From the NCBI RefSeq assembly GCF_040515995.1, contig NZ_CP159485.1, positions 248,001 to 312,000 of the forward strand: 64,000 nt of DNA, in the 5' to 3' direction. The DNA is from Proteinivorax hydrogeniformans. GTDB taxonomy: Bacteria > Bacillota > Proteinivoracia > Proteinivoracales > Proteinivoracaceae. Positions within the stretch are counted from its first letter, which is position 1, and every line of letters begins with the position of its first letter. This document shows positions 38,401 through 47,082 of this stretch, piece after piece. The position numbers and the translations under genes are program-made. The notes beneath the pieces were generated by a model. That model was given only the letters and a program-made list of their open reading frames with translations. It was not told where the DNA came from and did no database searches.

Positions 38401-38543
38401 ACCCGGAAGTTCATAACCGCATAGAACAAGAAGTGGATGAGCTTATATTTGATTTTTCTGCTGAACAGGAGATTGATTTAAAAATAGATGAAATAGATAA
38501 ACTGCTAGAACAAGTTAAAAAAATAGCTCAAAGACGTTACTAG
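35445..38543 (+). CDS. hsdR: Type I restriction enzyme motor/nuclease subunit
   Basis: A 1032-residue subunit starting at TTG 35445 after GGAGGTG. The N-terminal PD-(D/E)xK nuclease has ARPDIVLF and IECKK (Glu about 166, Lys 168). The SF2 motor follows with Walker A TQGSGKS (about 310), DESH (about 409), GFTGTP, and the later motifs LLTGFDAP and ARVNR. A long C-terminal helical region binds the methylase core. All key residues are present, so the enzyme should be active. The metallopeptidase gene after it is 14 bases away. Confidence 0.96.
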   Translation: MRYSSQSEENISQQPAIEVLQGLGYECIAPEKAEQMRISMHSPFLNSVLEEKLKELNSYEYKGQQHSFSDGNIQKAIRDLDEPLTDGLVKTNEKIYESLMLGRSYTEYLPDGSIKSFTLKYIDWENIENNSYHIVEEFSVERETGDETARPDIVLFINGIPFVVIECKKAAMGVAQGVEQTIRNQRNDYIPQLFKFVQLVMATNKNEVQYATCGTPKRFWSVWKEEHEAWLNEYLQNIVTNRIATTQDKNIISLCHPKRLLELTKFFTVFDKDIKKICRYQQYFAIKEIIETIGTYDEAGNRQSGVIWHTQGSGKSLTMVMLAKYILSNLAKHSPKVVIVTDRVELDKQIHNTFNHTRLKASRARSGSHLVDLIDDNNADIITTLVHKFDTASQTSDAIESKDVFVLVDESHRTQYGELHTKMKRVFPNACYLGFTGTPLMKKEKNTMIKFGKLIHTYTIADGVKDKAILPLLYEGKMVEQTINQNAVDRKLEMITRHLNEKQKDEVMQKWSQYERIASSDQRIEMIAFDINKHFFDNYKTQGSQFKAMLATNSKIEAIRYFNAFEELGDLNTAVVISPPDKREGYDAVDEESKNKVINFWDKMMNRYGSEEAYEDAIKDEFVNGDEIDLLIVVDKLLTGFDAPKATVLYIDKPLKEHTLLQAIARVNRLHEGKDYGFIIDYRGLLERLDTAMEMYSGAGLENFDPEDLKGALHDVISVIGSLRQYHSELMDIFAPIKNKADSEEYEVLLADEELREDFYEVLSRFGRNLGIALESEKIYDALGQKELNKYKKDLKFFQSLRKTVKLRYSDTVDHKEYEAKMQKIMDQYISSEDIMRITNPVDILNEKDFEDELDRLGSKRAKADAIQSRLTKSINAKWDENPAHYKKFSQRLQDILDEYRERRISEKEYFEKMKDLMNDYRQGEPTDDYPEPIKKNKSAQAFYGVTKELVLDNKESNINYDAIGQLALEVDKIIQKYAKVDWKNNPEVHNRIEQEVDELIFDFSAEQEIDLKIDEIDKLLEQVKKIAQRRY

Positions 38544-38557
38544 ATAGGGTGACTAAT

Positions 38558-39283
38558 ATGGAAAAACATCAAGTAAAATACGGAGAAGAAACAATAGAGT
38601 TCCAACTGCAAAGAAAAGACGTCAAAAACGTAAACCTTAACATAAAGCCTGACACAACAGTACAAGTATCCGCCAATCATAAAGTGCCAGATGACTTTAT
38701 ATATAACTTTGTAAAAGGCAAAGGTTCTTGGATAAAAAAGCAGCAGAAAAAGTTTGAAAAAGTAGCTCCCGAACCTCAGAGTAAACGGGAATACGTAAGC
38801 GGAGAATCCTTCAAATACCTAGGCAAACAATACCGGCTAAAAGTAGAACAAACTGACGAAATCGAGCAAGTAAAATACTTAAGAGGCTTCATCCACCTAT
38901 ACGTAAAAGACAAAACCAACCACAACAAAAAAGCAAAACTAATACAAAACTGGTACCGCACAAAAGCTAAACAAACCTTCCAAAAAATCCTAGATAAAAT
39001 GTACCCCAAAGTAGGCAAATACGGCATACAAAAACCAAACCTAGAAACCCGCCAAATGAAAGCCCGCTGGGGCTCCGCCCTAATAGAAACAAACACAATC
39101 CTAATAAACAAAGACCTAATAAAAGCCCCAAAACACTGCATAGACTACGTAATCCTACACGAACTACTACACTTCAAAAATAACAACCACAACCAAGACT
39201 TCTACCAAACCCTAAATACCCTAATGCCCGACTGGGAAGAACGGAAGAAGATACTAGATGAGGAAGTAGTGCGGGAGTTGTAG
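38558..39283 (+). CDS. YgjP-like (WLM/DUF45) zinc metallopeptidase
   Basis: A 241-residue protein; I choose ATG 38558 with AGGGTG in front. The first ~90 residues form the usual beta-rich region (KNVNLNIKPDTTVQVSANHKV). The zinc site HELLH is at about 201-205 with a third ligand expected in NNHNQDF and the typical ending MPDWEERKKIL. Proteins of this family are found next to type I restriction genes in many genomes, though their role is not clear; control of HsdR turnover is only a guess. It shares the operon, and a terminator follows. Confidence 0.92.
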   Translation: MEKHQVKYGEETIEFQLQRKDVKNVNLNIKPDTTVQVSANHKVPDDFIYNFVKGKGSWIKKQQKKFEKVAPEPQSKREYVSGESFKYLGKQYRLKVEQTDEIEQVKYLRGFIHLYVKDKTNHNKKAKLIQNWYRTKAKQTFQKILDKMYPKVGKYGIQKPNLETRQMKARWGSALIETNTILINKDLIKAPKHCIDYVILHELLHFKNNNHNQDFYQTLNTLMPDWEERKKILDEEVVREL

Positions 39284-39313
39284 GGGGGAAATATAATAAG
39301 ATGACATTATTAG

Positions 39314-39348
39314 AAAAGACAGCTTGATTTTAGTTAAGCTGTCTTTTT
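39314..39348 (+). terminator. Terminator of the restriction-modification operon
   Basis: AAAAGACAGCTT and AAGCTGTCTTTTT arms around a 10-base loop. The remaining gap to 39654 is AT-rich and I see nothing else in it. Confidence 0.9.
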
Positions 39349-39654
39349 GATACTTTTCAAACATTGTTTGGACATATACAAAGTACCGTTGTGCAGGTTA
39401 GAAGAAAAGAGATTCTTAATACCCCGGTGATAGCTGATTTTAATATATGAATAATATTATCAAACTGGTTATAATGTTTTAAAAAGAATAGTATTTTAAT
39501 AAAGATGTTGGAAAGGTTTTAGTGAAGATAAAGGGTATTTATATATTTAATAGAATTATTTTAATATATGTAAAATTAAGGCGAACAACTGTCCTTCTTT
39601 AGGAAAATCAATATTTGTTGGAGTTAAAACACTATTTTGTGGAGAGGTGTAGGT

Positions 39655-42600
39655 ATGAATAATATGGATTTGAAATTGGAGACTTGGAAAAAGAAGCTAT
39701 TGGACCTGGGCAAGAGAAATCGTTTGATTAATTATAGAGAAACTAAGAGATCTAATTTGAATATAGTAACACCACAATATGATGAACTTTATAATAGAAT
39801 AGTCGAAAAAGAAGATACACTTGTTTTTCCATATCCAACTGAAAGGGAAGCAAATGATGACTCTGATAAAACTAATATTGAAGTCATTGAAGGCGACCTT
39901 AAAACAGACCGGACAATTCAAGAGTTACAAAAGACTTTAAAATCTATCAGATATAAAGCCAAAACAGCTATGGAAGAGCAGGGTGTTAATATACTTTACT
40001 TGTCCTTTGGATTTTTGAGTTGGAAAGAAAGTATTGATTCGTCTCAGGATATAACATCTCCAATAGTTCTTGTACCTGTCTCACTAACAGTGGAATCAAT
40101 AACGGATCCGTATAAATTAAGTATTCATGAAGATGAAATTGTAGTAAACCCTACGTTATCACATAAATTAAATAATGACTTTGGGATACACCTTCCTGAA
40201 TTTGATGCCCAGCATGATGGAATAATAAAATATTTAGATGAAATTTCTCAACTAGCTCAGAAGAATGGATGGAAAGTAGAAGGGAAAGTGAGTCTTTCCC
40301 TATTATCCTTTTTAAAAATCAATATGTATCATGACTTAAGTAATTATGAAGATAAGCTAAAGAACCACGGCGTTGTGAAAGCCTTATGTGGAGATAGTAC
40401 TGAAATTGAATACGATATCGATGAAATGGCTGAATATGATCATGATACAAAGGATAAACCAGTAGATATATACCAAGTAGTTGACGCTGATTCGAGTCAG
40501 CAAGATGCAATTGTATTGTCTAAAAAAGGAGTTAGTTTTGTATTACAGGGCCCTCCAGGCACAGGGAAAAGTCAGACCATTACAAACATTATCGCAGAAG
40601 CATTAGCTGATGGTAAAAAAGTGTTGTTTGTTTCAGAGAAAATGGCTGCTTTGGACGTTGTTCATAGAAGGTTGACTGAAGTTGGACTAGATGATTTTTG
40701 CTTAACATTACATAGTCATAAAGCCAATAAAAGAGAGGTCTTACATAGTTTAAGTAAGGCATTAAAAAAGGATAAGGTATCAGTAAGAGAAGATGCAATC
40801 TACAACTTAGATGTTTTGAAAAACGTGAGAGAGCAATTAAATGAGTATAGCACACAATTACATACACCCTGTGAGCCTTTAGGATTAAGTATATATCAGG
40901 TCAATGGTATTCTAGCTAAACTAAATTTTGCGCCAGATGTAATTTTTTCATTAAATAGTGTAGAACAAACCACCAAAGAAAAATTGTATAAATATGTACA
41001 GCTTCTAAATAACTTTACTAGAACTATGGAAAAAATGGGAGAGGATTATAAGTCAAATCCTTGGAAAGGATGTGGAGTGAATCAAGTTTCACATGACCTA
41101 CGTCAAAATATACATGTGATTTTAAAAGAGTTGTTATATCAAGCTAATGAAATTGGAAAAAACTTGACTGATATGCTTGAGAAGCTTTCGCTTAAAAGCA
41201 ACAATTTAAATTTCCTTACTATGGATGTTTATGAAGAACTACTAAGTTTTTGTGCAAAATCGTCGCAAGTGCCTAAGCAGTGGTTAATTAGTGATGACAT
41301 TGAGGAGTTAATAAATGACGCAAGTGACTTTGACAATAAACAGAAAAATTATTTAAAGTTAGAAGAGGATATATCTAGTGTATATGCAAAGGGAATTTAT
41401 GACCTGGATGGGCGTCAGATAAGTGATACTTTGGACAATTGCTTTGAAGAGGCGCTATCAATTCTAGACAATCATAAATACAAATCTGAAAGTGAAATTT
41501 ATGAATCAATTAATAAATTATTGTCAATATGTGAAGTATCACGCCAAGATATGAATAAACTTTCTTCGTCAGCATGTGTTTTATCGGGAAAACTGAAGTT
41601 AGATGAGCCGAAGAATATAGGTGAAACAAAAAAACTATATAACTTCTTTAAATCTTTTAATAAACGGATAATGCCTTCTTTGAGCTGGTTTGATAATGAC
41701 AATACTAATTCTAGGAATAAACTATTAGAACAAGCTCAAAAAACACAGTGTGACATTGAATCACTGGAAGCAGATATTCTGAAGTTATACGAAAAAGATG
41801 CTTTGAATATTGAGTACGCATCTATGCTTTGGAGGTTTAAAACAGAATATACTTCAGTCTTGAAATTCTTTAAGAAAGCATATAGGCAGGATCGTAAAGC
41901 TATCAGAGGACTTAGGATAACCCCAGTGAAAAAAGTACATGATAATGAAGTTTTAGAGCTATTAAATAAACTTAAAACTTTACATGAAAAAAAGAATTGG
42001 CTGAAAGAGAAAGATAGTGAGCTAAGGGATAAGCTTGGTGGCCTGTATGATGGACAGGATACAAATTATACAGAAATTGAGGATGCATTTGTAGCTTTTG
42101 AGGCGGTAAATAAGTATTTTAAGGGTGTAATACCTGAAGGAATAAAACAAAATTTGCTTAGTGGCAATAACTTTAAAATGTGTTCAGATATCTTATCAGA
42201 AATTCAGTCAATCTGGGACTCAGGTAATATAAATGATTATAAGGACTTACTTTCAGACAAAGGACTAGAACTTGTAAGGTACACCAGTTTGATACAGAGA
42301 AATAAGGAGTTAGCTAATCTGCTTAGAATATGTAAGGAAGAGATACTTGGAGTTGCTGCTTTTTCAAAGGGCGAACGGAGTTGCAACGAGCACAGAAATA
42401 GTATAGAAAATCTAGCTCGCTTACAAGAAATAAAAGAAAATATTATTACTCAAAGAGATCTGTTGGTTGAAAAATATCAGTTTCTATATAAGGGTCTAGA
42501 TACTGACTGGCAACAGATTCAAGAGTCGCTTTTATGGTCAAGCAAATTTAAGGAGTATATCAAAAAATATAATTTACCAGAAGCATTTCAGGATAAAATA

Positions 42601-45167
42601 ATTTCTGGTTCTTACTCACAAGAAGCAAAGAATTGTGCTGAGTATATAAGGATATCAAAAGAGCAGATAAACAGTAATATTAAATGGTTTAGTGAATTGT
42701 TTGAAAGTGAAAATGAAATTAAAAAACTTAATTTTTTCGCTTTGCAAGATAAATTAGAAAAGTGTCTTGAAAATTTGGCTGCTCTTGAAGAATGGATTGA
42801 CTTTAGAAAAGCTAGAGAAGATTGTGAGGAAGAAGGACTTTCAGATTTTATAGATGCGGTGCAAGAAGAGAAAGTTAGTAGAGAGTTAATAGTTGATACT
42901 TTTAAAAAACGCTTTTACAAATTGTGGTTAGACGCTATTTTACCACAATTTCAAGCTGTACAGTCCTTCAGGAAACGAAACCACTTAACTACTATAGAAC
43001 AATTTGTAAAGCTTGATAAACTTCAAATGGATATAGCAAAAGCACGCATAAAAGAAAACTTAATAGCAAAGCTTCCAAATGTTAATAGCGTTACTGCTGC
43101 TTTTGATGAAGTTTCTATACTGAAAAGAGAGCTTGAGAAGCGTAAAAGAATCATGCCAATAAGAAAGCTGTTTTCAAGGATTCCTACATTGCTCCCGTCC
43201 CTAAAGCCCTGCTTAATGATGTCGCCTTTATCTGTAAGTCTTTTCTTGCAGTCACACAGCTATGATTTTGATATGGTAATTTTTGATGAGGCTTCACAAG
43301 TTTGTACTGAAAATGCTGTTGGGGCTATTATGAGGGGAAAACAAGTAGTTATTGCAGGAGATAGTAAACAGTTGCCACCTACTAATTTCTTTAATGCCTC
43401 AATTTCTGGTGAAGATTTGATACAGAAGATGAAGAACTTGATGAAGATAATTTTGGCTATGAGTCTGTTTTAGATGAAGCAGTAACTGTTTTGCCGGAGC
43501 GATCCCTTAAGTGGCATTACAGGAGTCGCCATGAGCATTTAATTACATTTTCTAACGCTAAGATATATCAAAGCTCATTAATTACTTTCCCCTCACATGT
43601 CGACAAAATGCCAGGGTATGGTGTGGAATATGACCTTGTAAAAGATGGAGTATATGACCGCAGTAAAAAAAGAAACAATGTTATTGAAGCAAAAAGAGTG
43701 GCTTGCCTTGTATTTGAACATTTGCAAAAAAGTCCGGGCCGTTCTCTGGGGGTTATTACATTTAGTGGAGCACAACAACAGGCAGTAGATTCTGAGATTA
43801 GAAAGTTACGACTACAAAACCCGCAATATGAAGAGTTTTTTAAAGAAGATAAAGATGAACCATTTTTTATAAAAAATCTAGAGAATGTACAAGGTGATGA
43901 AAGAGATACAATAATTTTTAGTATTGGCTATGCTAAAGATGCAAGTGGTGTGATGTATATGAATTTTGGACCGCTAAGCAGGGAAGGAGGATATCGTAGG
44001 TTAAATGTAGCAATAACAAGGGCAAAATATAATGTTAAACTGGTAGGCTCTATTCATCCTACAGATATAGAGCTAGAAAAAACTAATTCTGAGGGAGTAA
44101 AGTTGCTTAGAGCATACATTGAGTTTGCAATTAATGGACCAAGAACATTAGAAAAGGAATTAACCTATGACAAGGTAGTTAACCTAGAATCACCTTTTGA
44201 GGAGGCGGTATACGACTTTTTAGTATCAAAAGGCTTTAGGGTAGCTACACAGGTTGGTTGTTCTGGGTATCGCATAGACATGGCTATAAAGCATCCTACA
44301 CTTGATGGACGTTTTGTTATTGGAATTGAATGTGACGGAGCTACTTATCATTCTTCGCGAACAGCTAGAGAACGTGACCGTTTGCGGCAGGATGTTCTTG
44401 AAAATATGGGTTGGAAGATTTATCGGGTTTGGTCAACAGACTGGATTAAGGACTCAGTGACAGAAGGGGAAAAGCTAGTTGAGGTAATAAATAATGCAAT
44501 CAGTGAGTACAATGAAGATACTTTATTCGAAAGTACGCTTGCAAATAAACAATTCCAAAGTGACAAGTTTGAAGAGCAATATCTAGAAACTGAAGTTATA
44601 ACAACAGGCCAGCTTGAAGAAGGCAATAACAATGGATTTGATTTTCCCGCTTATAAAGAAGCAAATATATCTGAAGTACCGCGGAGCGGTTATCCAACAA
44701 GGGACATATGTAATATAATTGAGCATGTAGTGGAATATGAGTATCCAATACATTTTGAATTACTTTGCAAACGCATTGCACCATTTTATGGCAATAAGAA
44801 AGCTACAGTAAAAATCCGCCGCCAAGTTGACTCTGGGATTAGCAAAATGAGTAGAAGTTTAATTCAAAAAGGCGACTTTTTATATCCTAAGAACTATGAA
44901 TCAGTTGTTCCAAGAATCCCAGGTGAAGATGATGTAGTAAGAGCAGTAGAACACATAAGCCCTGATGAACTTATAAGCGCTATGCTGAAAATAATATCAG
45001 TAAGCTATGGAATAACTAAAGAGAGCCTTTTTCAAGTAACAGCGAGACAATACGGATACAACAGGATGGGGTCAAAGATTCAAAAAAAGCTTGAAGAAGC
45101 ATTTGGAAATATGCTGGAAGAGAATAAAGTAGAGGAGACTGAAGGAAGGGTTACTTTAAAGGTTTAA
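39655..45167 (+). pseudogene. DUF4011-helicase-nuclease (Hhe-like) defence protein with one frameshift
   Basis: One gene of ~1838 codons in two pieces. It starts at ATG 39655 (GAGAGGTG before it). The N-terminal DUF4011 domain begins LETWKKKLLDLGKRNRLINY. SF1 Walker A GPPGTGKSQ is at about residue 299, a long coiled insert follows, and Walker B VIFDEASQV is near 1210. At 43416-43418 one T is missing: the frame shifts after SISGED, and the other frame continues FDTEDEELDEDNFGYESVLD into RSLKWHYRSRHEHLI. The second part has the last helicase motifs (NVQGDERDTIIFSIGY, NVAITRAKYNVKLVGS), a Vsr/MTES_1575-like nuclease (GYRIDMAI, IGIECDGATYH) and a DUF3320 ending. This is the layout of single-gene Hhe anti-phage proteins. 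Confidence 0.9.
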
Positions 45168-45223
45168 AGGAGCTTGATGAATAAAATTTTTGTAGGGGCA
45201 AAGGGTAAAACTTTGAAAATTTC

Positions 45224-45364
45224 CAGGTCAGGCTTGCAAACACGCAATACTAGGCAAAGTATTAAAAGCAAGGTAGTTGAACAAAAATTCGTCCTTCTTG
45301 TCCAACTACCTTATCAATACAACCATTAATTTTCCAACCTTTCAACTTCCATAAAAAGGACATT
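45224..45364. repeat. ~140-bp dispersed hairpin element, copy 1
   Basis: It opens CCAGGTCAGGCTTGC, includes a hairpin with arms at 45270-45284 and 45298-45312 (AAGGTAGTTG...CAACTACCTT), and ends CCATAAAAAGGAC. A diverged copy lies at 58999-59138. It fills most of the gap between the Hhe-like and HNH genes. Confidence 0.85.
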
Positions 45365-45407
45365 TCTTAAAGTTAAGACACAAACACAACACATGGAGGA
45401 AATGCCT

Positions 45408-46337
45408 ATGAAAATGTATGTTGGTATAACGGATTATAGCTGGTTCAAAACTCTAAAAAGGGAAAACTGTGATGAAATCAACTTCTGGAAGCCTGGGGGT
45501 AAAATCAATTTTAAGGCTTTGAATGAAGGGGAGTTGTTTTTATTTAAACTTCATAGCCCTAACGATTATATAGTAGGTGGCGGGTTCTTTTTAAAGTTTT
45601 CTATTTTGCCATCCTCATTAGCGTGGGAAGCTTTTGGCGTGGCTAATGGCGCTAACAGTTTAACTGAACTTAATGAACGAGTTTATAAATACAGAAAGAC
45701 AAGTCGCTTATCTGATCCAGACCCTTACATAGGCTGCATTATTCTATCTAACCCATTTTACTTTGACGAAAGTGATTGGATTCCGGTTCCGAAAAATTGG
45801 AGTAAAAATATCGTACAGGGCAAAACTTACGACACTTCAGAGCCATATGGACGATCTCTATACCAACAAGTACAACAAAGACTGACTAGACAAAGCCCCC
45901 ACCTATCAGCTGTTAAAGCGCAGTCCCCACAAATCTACTACGGCAAAGAACAAAATATAAAACCAAGAATAGGGCAAGGAGCATTTAAGGTTCTAATAAC
46001 TGACGCATACCAAAGAAGATGCAGCATTACAGGAGAAAAAACTTTGCCAGTGCTAGAAGCAGCTCACATAAAACCATATAGCTTAAAAGGCCCCCATGAA
46101 GTAAAAAACGGCCTACTTCTAAGAAGAGACCTACACACTCTATTTGATAGAGGATATATAACAATAGACAAGCAGCTAAACATAGAAGTAAGCAGAAGAA
46201 TAAAAGAAGACTTCGGAAACGGCAAAGAATACTACACATACCACGGCCAAAAGCTATCAATACTACCAAAAACAAAAGAACACCAACCAGGACACAACTA
46301 CCTACAATGGCATAATGAAAATGTTTACTTGGGCTAA
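45408..46337 (+). CDS. HNH endonuclease with N-terminal recognition-like domain
   Basis: A 309-residue protein. I start it at ATG 45408, eight bases after GGAGG; earlier ATGs at 45393 and 45402 are too near or before the site. Residues ~1-150 (MKMYVGITDYSWFKTLKRE, FKLHSPNDYIVGGGFFLKF) look like the EVE/SRA-like domain that precedes HNH in some modification-dependent restriction enzymes; this is tentative. The HNH domain, about 195-275, has RRCSITGEKTLPVLEAAHIK with the catalytic His, then GLLLRRDLHTLFDRGYITI. It is the last gene of the defence island. A short copy of its middle part is found at 56167. Confidence 0.9.
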   Translation: MKMYVGITDYSWFKTLKRENCDEINFWKPGGKINFKALNEGELFLFKLHSPNDYIVGGGFFLKFSILPSSLAWEAFGVANGANSLTELNERVYKYRKTSRLSDPDPYIGCIILSNPFYFDESDWIPVPKNWSKNIVQGKTYDTSEPYGRSLYQQVQQRLTRQSPHLSAVKAQSPQIYYGKEQNIKPRIGQGAFKVLITDAYQRRCSITGEKTLPVLEAAHIKPYSLKGPHEVKNGLLLRRDLHTLFDRGYITIDKQLNIEVSRRIKEDFGNGKEYYTYHGQKLSILPKTKEHQPGHNYLQWHNENVYLG

Positions 46338-46453
46338 TAAATGCCCGGTTTGTGCAAATGGGGACGGTGACTTTTGTACCCATTATCTGTCAAAAGGTGA
46401 TTTTAATAAAAAAATAAATAGATAAGCGTAAAACAACCAAATATCAGAGAATC

Positions 46454-46506
46454 AAAAAAGAACTGTCTTAAATTATTAAACAGAATAATAAGAGATAGTT
46501 CTTTTT
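46454..46506 (+). terminator. Possible terminator in the gap after the HNH gene
   Basis: AAAAAAGAACTGTCTT pairs with AGAGATAGTTCTTTTT across a 21-base loop. The other parts of 46338-46744 are AT-rich and not coding. Confidence 0.6.
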
Positions 46507-46600
46507 AAATAAAAATCTGCTAATTTGAAATAGGTTATAAAAAATTCAGAAAAAAACAAAAAAAGTATTGTACATAAAGTATAATTATGGTAATCTATTT

Positions 46601-46623
46601 ATAGACACTTGTAATAAGTGATT
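46601..46623. repeat. 23-base direct repeat, left copy
   Basis: ATAGACACTTGTAATAAGTG plus ATT. It matches 47042-47064 in 20 of 23 bases, and the two copies bracket the Smr gene. Confidence 0.6.
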
Positions 46624-46744
46624 GATTTTGATTAGTAAATTTGAATAGGACTAATGATGGTGGTTAATACAGACCGCCTAAGTTTGTCTTACTCAAATTC
46701 ACAATCCATCTAACAGTTTCTTTATTCATAAAAACACTCCTTAT

Positions 46745-47008
46745 TTAGTTTACTTGTTTTAAGATAAAGCTAGTTCTGCCTGGGTTTAAACTTAGCAGTT
46801 TTCGTTCAATTTTAGAGTTTTTAAACTCAGTTCTCACAAATTTTTGTAGCTTTTTCCCACGCCTGTGACCGTGTATTATTATAATTTCTTTGATTACTCT
46901 TGCGTTAACTGCTGTAACTAATCTTTCTAAATAAACTTGGGCATCGAAGATATTGAATGTATGAAGGTCAACCATCATTACTTCGTTCTCTTTAAACTCA
47001 TAATTCAT
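46745..47008 (-). CDS. Small stand-alone Smr domain protein
   Basis: An 87-residue protein with AAGGGGAGAGGTATA in front of its ATG. It is just an Smr (small MutS-related) domain: VDLHTFNIFDAQVYLERLV carries the DLH motif, IIIIHGHRRGKKL takes the place of HGxGxGxL, and SLNPGRTSFILK fits the final strand. Smr domains nick branched DNA or cut RNA. The second motif has Arg-Arg where small residues are usual. It is a lone gene bracketed by short direct repeats and sits just upstream of a truncated mannosidase gene on the other strand. Confidence 0.88.
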   Translation of the reverse strand: MNYEFKENEVMMVDLHTFNIFDAQVYLERLVTAVNARVIKEIIIIHGHRRGKKLQKFVRTEFKNSKIERKLLSLNPGRTSFILKQVN

Positions 47009-47041
47009 TATACCTCTCCCCTTTTACTATATTTGAAAAAA

Positions 47042-47064
47042 ATAGACACCTATAATAAGCGATT
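47042..47064. repeat. 23-base direct repeat, right copy
   Basis: ATAGACACCTATAATAAGCG plus ATT, the partner of 46601-46623. It lies 18 bases before the truncated mannosidase. Confidence 0.6.
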
Positions 47065-47082
47065 TAAGTTGTAAAGCCTCAC

